Positions 4,980-7,316 of a DNA stretch of 7,316 nt are shown here, piece after piece (within the stretch, counting starts at the first letter, position 1; every line of letters starts with the position of its first letter). A program made the translations under genes and the position numbers. The stretch covers positions 1-7,316 of the forward strand of contig LJUI01000129.1 in NCBI GenBank assembly GCA_001303705.1, read 5' to 3'. Below the pieces are notes generated by a model. It was not told the DNA's origin. It did not search any database and saw nothing but the letters and a program-made list of their open reading frames with translations. Source of the stretch: a candidate division TA06 bacterium SM23_40. GTDB lineage: Bacteria; LJUI01; SM1-40.

Positions 4980-5918
4980 ATGGCGCTCCTCGAAGTGATA
5001 GACCTGTCGAAGAGCTTCGGCGAGACAGTGGCGGTCGACGACATCAGCTTCGATGTCGAAGAAGGCGAAATCTTCGGTCTGCTCGGCCCGAACGGTGCGG
5101 GCAAATCTACGACAGTCTCGATTCTCTCCGGCATACTGACCCCCTCACGCGGGAAGGTGGTGCTTGCCGGAATGGATGTCGTCCACAGCCCACTCGCGGC
5201 CAAGGCCATGATCGGCGTCGTTCCCCAGGAGGTCGCTCTGTACGATGAACTCTCTGCGACTGAGAACCTCTCCTTTTTCGGACGGCTGCACGGCCTGAGC
5301 GGGCCCCGGCTTCGAGAGAGGATCTCCTCCATGCTTGAGACTGTCGGCCTGGGTGAGCGTGCACGCGAGCCGGTGAAGCGATATTCCGGCGGCATGAAAC
5401 GCCGGCTCAACCTCGCGATCGGACTTCTCCACCAGCCGAAGATTCTGATCCTCGACGAGCCCACCGTGGGGATCGATCCTCAGGGCCGCGTCCGCATCCT
5501 CGAGGTCGTCCGCCGCGAGGCAGAATCTGCCTCCACAACTGTCCTCTACACCACGCACTACATGGATGAAGCGGAGTCGCTCTGCGACCGGGTTGCGATC
5601 ATGGATAGGGGACAGATTTTGGTCCAAGGGACAGTGCACGATCTAAAGATGCAGGCCGGCCAGAAGGATGTCGTCAAGATCGCCGGTTCCTTCCCGGACG
5701 AGGATTTCGCGAGCACATTCTCAGATATCGCCGGGTCCAAAGTCGGCACGGTCAAGGCCGAAGAGATGCTGATCTCCGTCGATGATGCGAAGGGGGCGTT
5801 GCCCCTGATCATCGACCGGCTGACCTCGCGTGGCGCGAGCATCAGAAAGGTGGAAGTCGAGGAACCGACACTGGAGACGCTCTTCATCCACCTGACGGGA
5901 AAGGAGCTACGAGATTGA
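4980..5918 (+). CDS. ABC-2 type exporter, ATP-binding subunit
   Basis: A 312-residue cytoplasmic ATPase that should power export by the permease encoded next to it. All motifs are intact: Walker A GPNGAGKST (36-44), Q-loop Gln83 (VVPQE), signature YSGGMKRRL (135-143), Walker B ILILDEP (155-161), D-loop GIDP (164-167) and switch His193 (YTTHYMDEAE). The C-terminal extension after about residue 220 ends in EPTLETLFIHLTGKEL, the pattern seen in ATPases of ABC-2 (DrrA/NatA/YhhJ-type) drug, ion or lipid exporters. The start is supported by GGGAG (4967-4971), 8 nt upstream, and by the promoter at 4886-4914. Its stop overlaps the permease start by 4 bases, implying translational coupling. The substrate cannot be told from sequence. 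Confidence 0.95.
   Translation: MALLEVIDLSKSFGETVAVDDISFDVEEGEIFGLLGPNGAGKSTTVSILSGILTPSRGKVVLAGMDVVHSPLAAKAMIGVVPQEVALYDELSATENLSFFGRLHGLSGPRLRERISSMLETVGLGERAREPVKRYSGGMKRRLNLAIGLLHQPKILILDEPTVGIDPQGRVRILEVVRREAESASTTVLYTTHYMDEAESLCDRVAIMDRGQILVQGTVHDLKMQAGQKDVVKIAGSFPDEDFASTFSDIAGSKVGTVKAEEMLISVDDAKGALPLIIDRLTSRGASIRKVEVEEPTLETLFIHLTGKELRD
5901..5906 (+). promoter_or_regulatory. Ribosome site supporting the permease TTG start
   Basis: AAGGAG lies 8 nt upstream of the TTG at 5915, inside the end of the ATPase gene. This spacing supports a TTG start that overlaps the ATPase stop codon. Confidence 0.75.
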
Positions 5919-7168
5919 GGGGGAGCTGGCTCATCATCGTCAAGGACTTCACGCGAAGAGCACGGGATCCCTGGTCGCTCCTGCCCATCTTGCTCCTCCC
6001 CATCGTCATCGGGGGAATCATGCACCTCTCGTTCGGTGGAATCGAGAGGGGAGGAATGCCTCGCGCCGTGCTTCTCCTGGCAGATGAAGATGAGGGCCTC
6101 GGCTCTGACATCTTCAGGACGGCTCTGGAGCAGGAACAGCTGGCCGACCTGATCGAGGTGAAGGAGGTGACAGCGGCGGATGGCCGCGCGGCGATCGATA
6201 AGGGCGAGGCATCGGGATTCCTCGTCATCCCTGCGGGGTTCACTGATAGCCTCGTCGCCGGGCATCCGATCGAGCTCCGATTAGTGCGCAATCCCGCCCA
6301 GCAGTTCCTCCCTGAGATAATCGAAGAGAGCCTGGCCATCGTCGTCTTCATCGTGGCGAAAGGGGCTCTCGTCTTCGAAGAACCGCTCCAGGCGATACAC
6401 GAAGCGCAGACCGGCACCGGGACAGGCGACTTCGCCGGACAGACACAAGAGATCAGTTCTCTCATCGGGGATGTTCTCGCACAGTGCGAAGGCCTGCTCT
6501 TCCCGCCGCTGGTCACGCTCCAGATCGAAGAGCTCGCAGGCGACTCCTCACCCGACTTCCCGATCTCAGCACTCTTTTTTCCTGCACTGATACCGCTCTC
6601 TCTCTTTTTCCTTGCCGACCTCTCCGTCAGGGATACTATCCGGGAGCACAATCGCGGGACTCTGCATAGAATCATGACGACCCCTACGTCGATGCTGGCG
6701 TTTCTCACGGGGAAGCTGGCGGGGACCCTGCTCCTCGGGGTGGTCATGTTCGCAGTCCTCGCCGGCCTGGGATCGCTCGTGTTCAAGATCGGTTGGGGAG
6801 AGAATCTGCCCGAACTGCTCGTCCTCGTCATAGGCTACCTCATCGCCGCCGCAGGGATCGAACTGATGATCTACGGGTTCCTGAAGACGGAACTGAGCGC
6901 CCAGACTCTCTCGACCATCGTTGTGATGCTGATGGGCTTGGTGGGTGGAAGCATTGTGCCGCAGCAGTTCTTCCCCCCCATACTGGAAAAAGTGAAGTAC
7001 ATCAGCATTGCCGGATGGGTACTGCAGGGATTCGATAAGGTGCTCTGGAAGGGAGCGACCTTTCCCGGCATCGCTTTGGAGCTCGTTGTCCTCACGGGAT
7101 GCGGCATCGTGACTACTCTTATTGGCTCGAGAGCGATGCTCTGGAAGCTCAGGCGTCCTGCGGGCTGA
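5915..7168 (+). CDS. ABC-2 type exporter, membrane permease subunit
   Basis: A 417-residue inner-membrane subunit that forms the export path, probably as a dimer with two copies of the ATPase. Layout: a short amphipathic N-terminus (WLIIVKDFTRRARDPW), TM1 at about 21-40, then a soluble domain of about 175 residues (41-216) expected on the periplasmic side. Five more hydrophobic segments follow at about 217-235, 269-290, 299-322, 333-350 and 383-404. A large domain between TM1 and TM2 is typical of the YhhJ/NatB-like branch of ABC-2 permeases. The cytoplasmic loop after TM2 carries RDTIREHNRGTLHRIMTTP (239-257), matching the coupling-region pattern E-x-x-x-G-T-x-x-x-x-x-x-T-P. Translation starts at TTG and overlaps the ATPase stop (TTGA). 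No terminator follows; the stop abuts a tandem repeat. Confidence 0.93.
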   Translation: MRGSWLIIVKDFTRRARDPWSLLPILLLPIVIGGIMHLSFGGIERGGMPRAVLLLADEDEGLGSDIFRTALEQEQLADLIEVKEVTAADGRAAIDKGEASGFLVIPAGFTDSLVAGHPIELRLVRNPAQQFLPEIIEESLAIVVFIVAKGALVFEEPLQAIHEAQTGTGTGDFAGQTQEISSLIGDVLAQCEGLLFPPLVTLQIEELAGDSSPDFPISALFFPALIPLSLFFLADLSVRDTIREHNRGTLHRIMTTPTSMLAFLTGKLAGTLLLGVVMFAVLAGLGSLVFKIGWGENLPELLVLVIGYLIAAAGIELMIYGFLKTELSAQTLSTIVVMLMGLVGGSIVPQQFFPPILEKVKYISIAGWVLQGFDKVLWKGATFPGIALELVVLTGCGIVTTLIGSRAMLWKLRRPAG

Positions 7169-7316
7169 TACCGTTCTTCGCTCCGACGGCGTTGTTCGTT
7201 CTGATAGCCGTTGTCCGCTCTGATGGGCGTTCTTTGCTCCGATAGGCGCTCTAGGCTCTGATTGCGTTCTTCGCTCCTACAGACGTTGTTCGCTCTCATG
7301 GCGTTGGTCGCTCTGA
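7169..7316. repeat. Degenerate tandem repeat, about 19-bp unit, 8 copies to the window edge
   Basis: Eight head-to-tail units start right after the permease stop codon: 7169-7187, 7188-7205, 7206-7224, 7225-7243, 7244-7262, 7263-7280, 7281-7299 and 7300-7316 (cut by the edge). The unit consensus is about GGCGTTSTTCGCTCTGAT, with one extra base at the front in most copies. Units are 18 or 19 bp, not a multiple of three, so the array is unlikely to be selected as coding sequence. Units differ by several substitutions, so the array is old or diverging. It may continue beyond the window. Confidence 0.85.

Noticed and set aside
5884-6831. A 315-codon minus-strand open frame antisense to the permease
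   Set aside because: The plus frame encodes clear transmembrane segments and an ABC-2 permease; the antisense frame is Ser/Arg/Pro-rich with no recognisable domain.
6871-7299. A minus-strand frame covering the tandem repeat with a repetitive Arg/Glu/Gln-rich product
   Set aside because: It runs antisense into the permease, has no clear ribosome site, and the 18/19-bp repeat unit shifts frame from copy to copy.

Overview
The window looks like chromosomal DNA from a diderm (Gram-negative-type) bacterium. It is GC-rich by eye. It encodes an Omp85-type outer-membrane protein, uses Shine-Dalgarno sites with ATG, TTG and probably GTG starts, and carries sigma70-like promoters. I cannot place it in a phylum; the unusual proteins would fit a poorly sampled, uncultured lineage, but that is inference. 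I see no transposase, integrase, CRISPR array, tRNA or rRNA.

Layout, left to right. (1) The N-terminus of a minus-strand membrane protein runs off the left edge (1-186). (2) Divergent from it is nth, a complete endonuclease III (398-1051) with an intact helix-hairpin-helix, catalytic Lys and Asp, and 4Fe-4S cysteines. (3) A 366-base gap holds a 10-bp direct repeat and a perfect 12-bp hairpin. It leads into a 98-residue orphan protein (1418-1714) with an ideal Shine-Dalgarno and a very strong intrinsic terminator (about 1767-1810), so it looks like a stand-alone, well expressed unit. (4) A short Omp85/surface-antigen protein follows (1977-3257), with one POTRA domain and a beta-barrel. (5) Tail to tail with it, on the minus strand, is a 453-residue protein (3265-4626). 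It reads along nearly its whole length like a very divergent HMG-CoA reductase, but has a zinc-ribbon-like insertion and substitutions at the catalytic positions. (6) A divergent regulatory region (4627-4979) has one near-consensus sigma70 promoter facing each way and a structured leader. (7) A two-gene operon encodes an ABC-2 type exporter: ATPase (4980-5918) and permease (5915-7168, TTG start, 4-base overlap). (8) From the permease stop codon to the right edge runs a degenerate tandem repeat of about 19 bp (7169-7316).

How the genes work together: only the ABC pair is clearly one functional unit. The Omp85 protein and the exporter both belong to the envelope, but nothing in the sequence couples them. 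The HMG-CoA-reductase-like protein shares a divergent control region with the exporter, which makes co-regulation possible. The items most worth following up are the apparently catalytically dead, zinc-ribbon-bearing reductase relative, the orphan 98-residue protein with its structured leader, and the tandem repeat. Family assignments and residue alignments were made from memory, without a database search.
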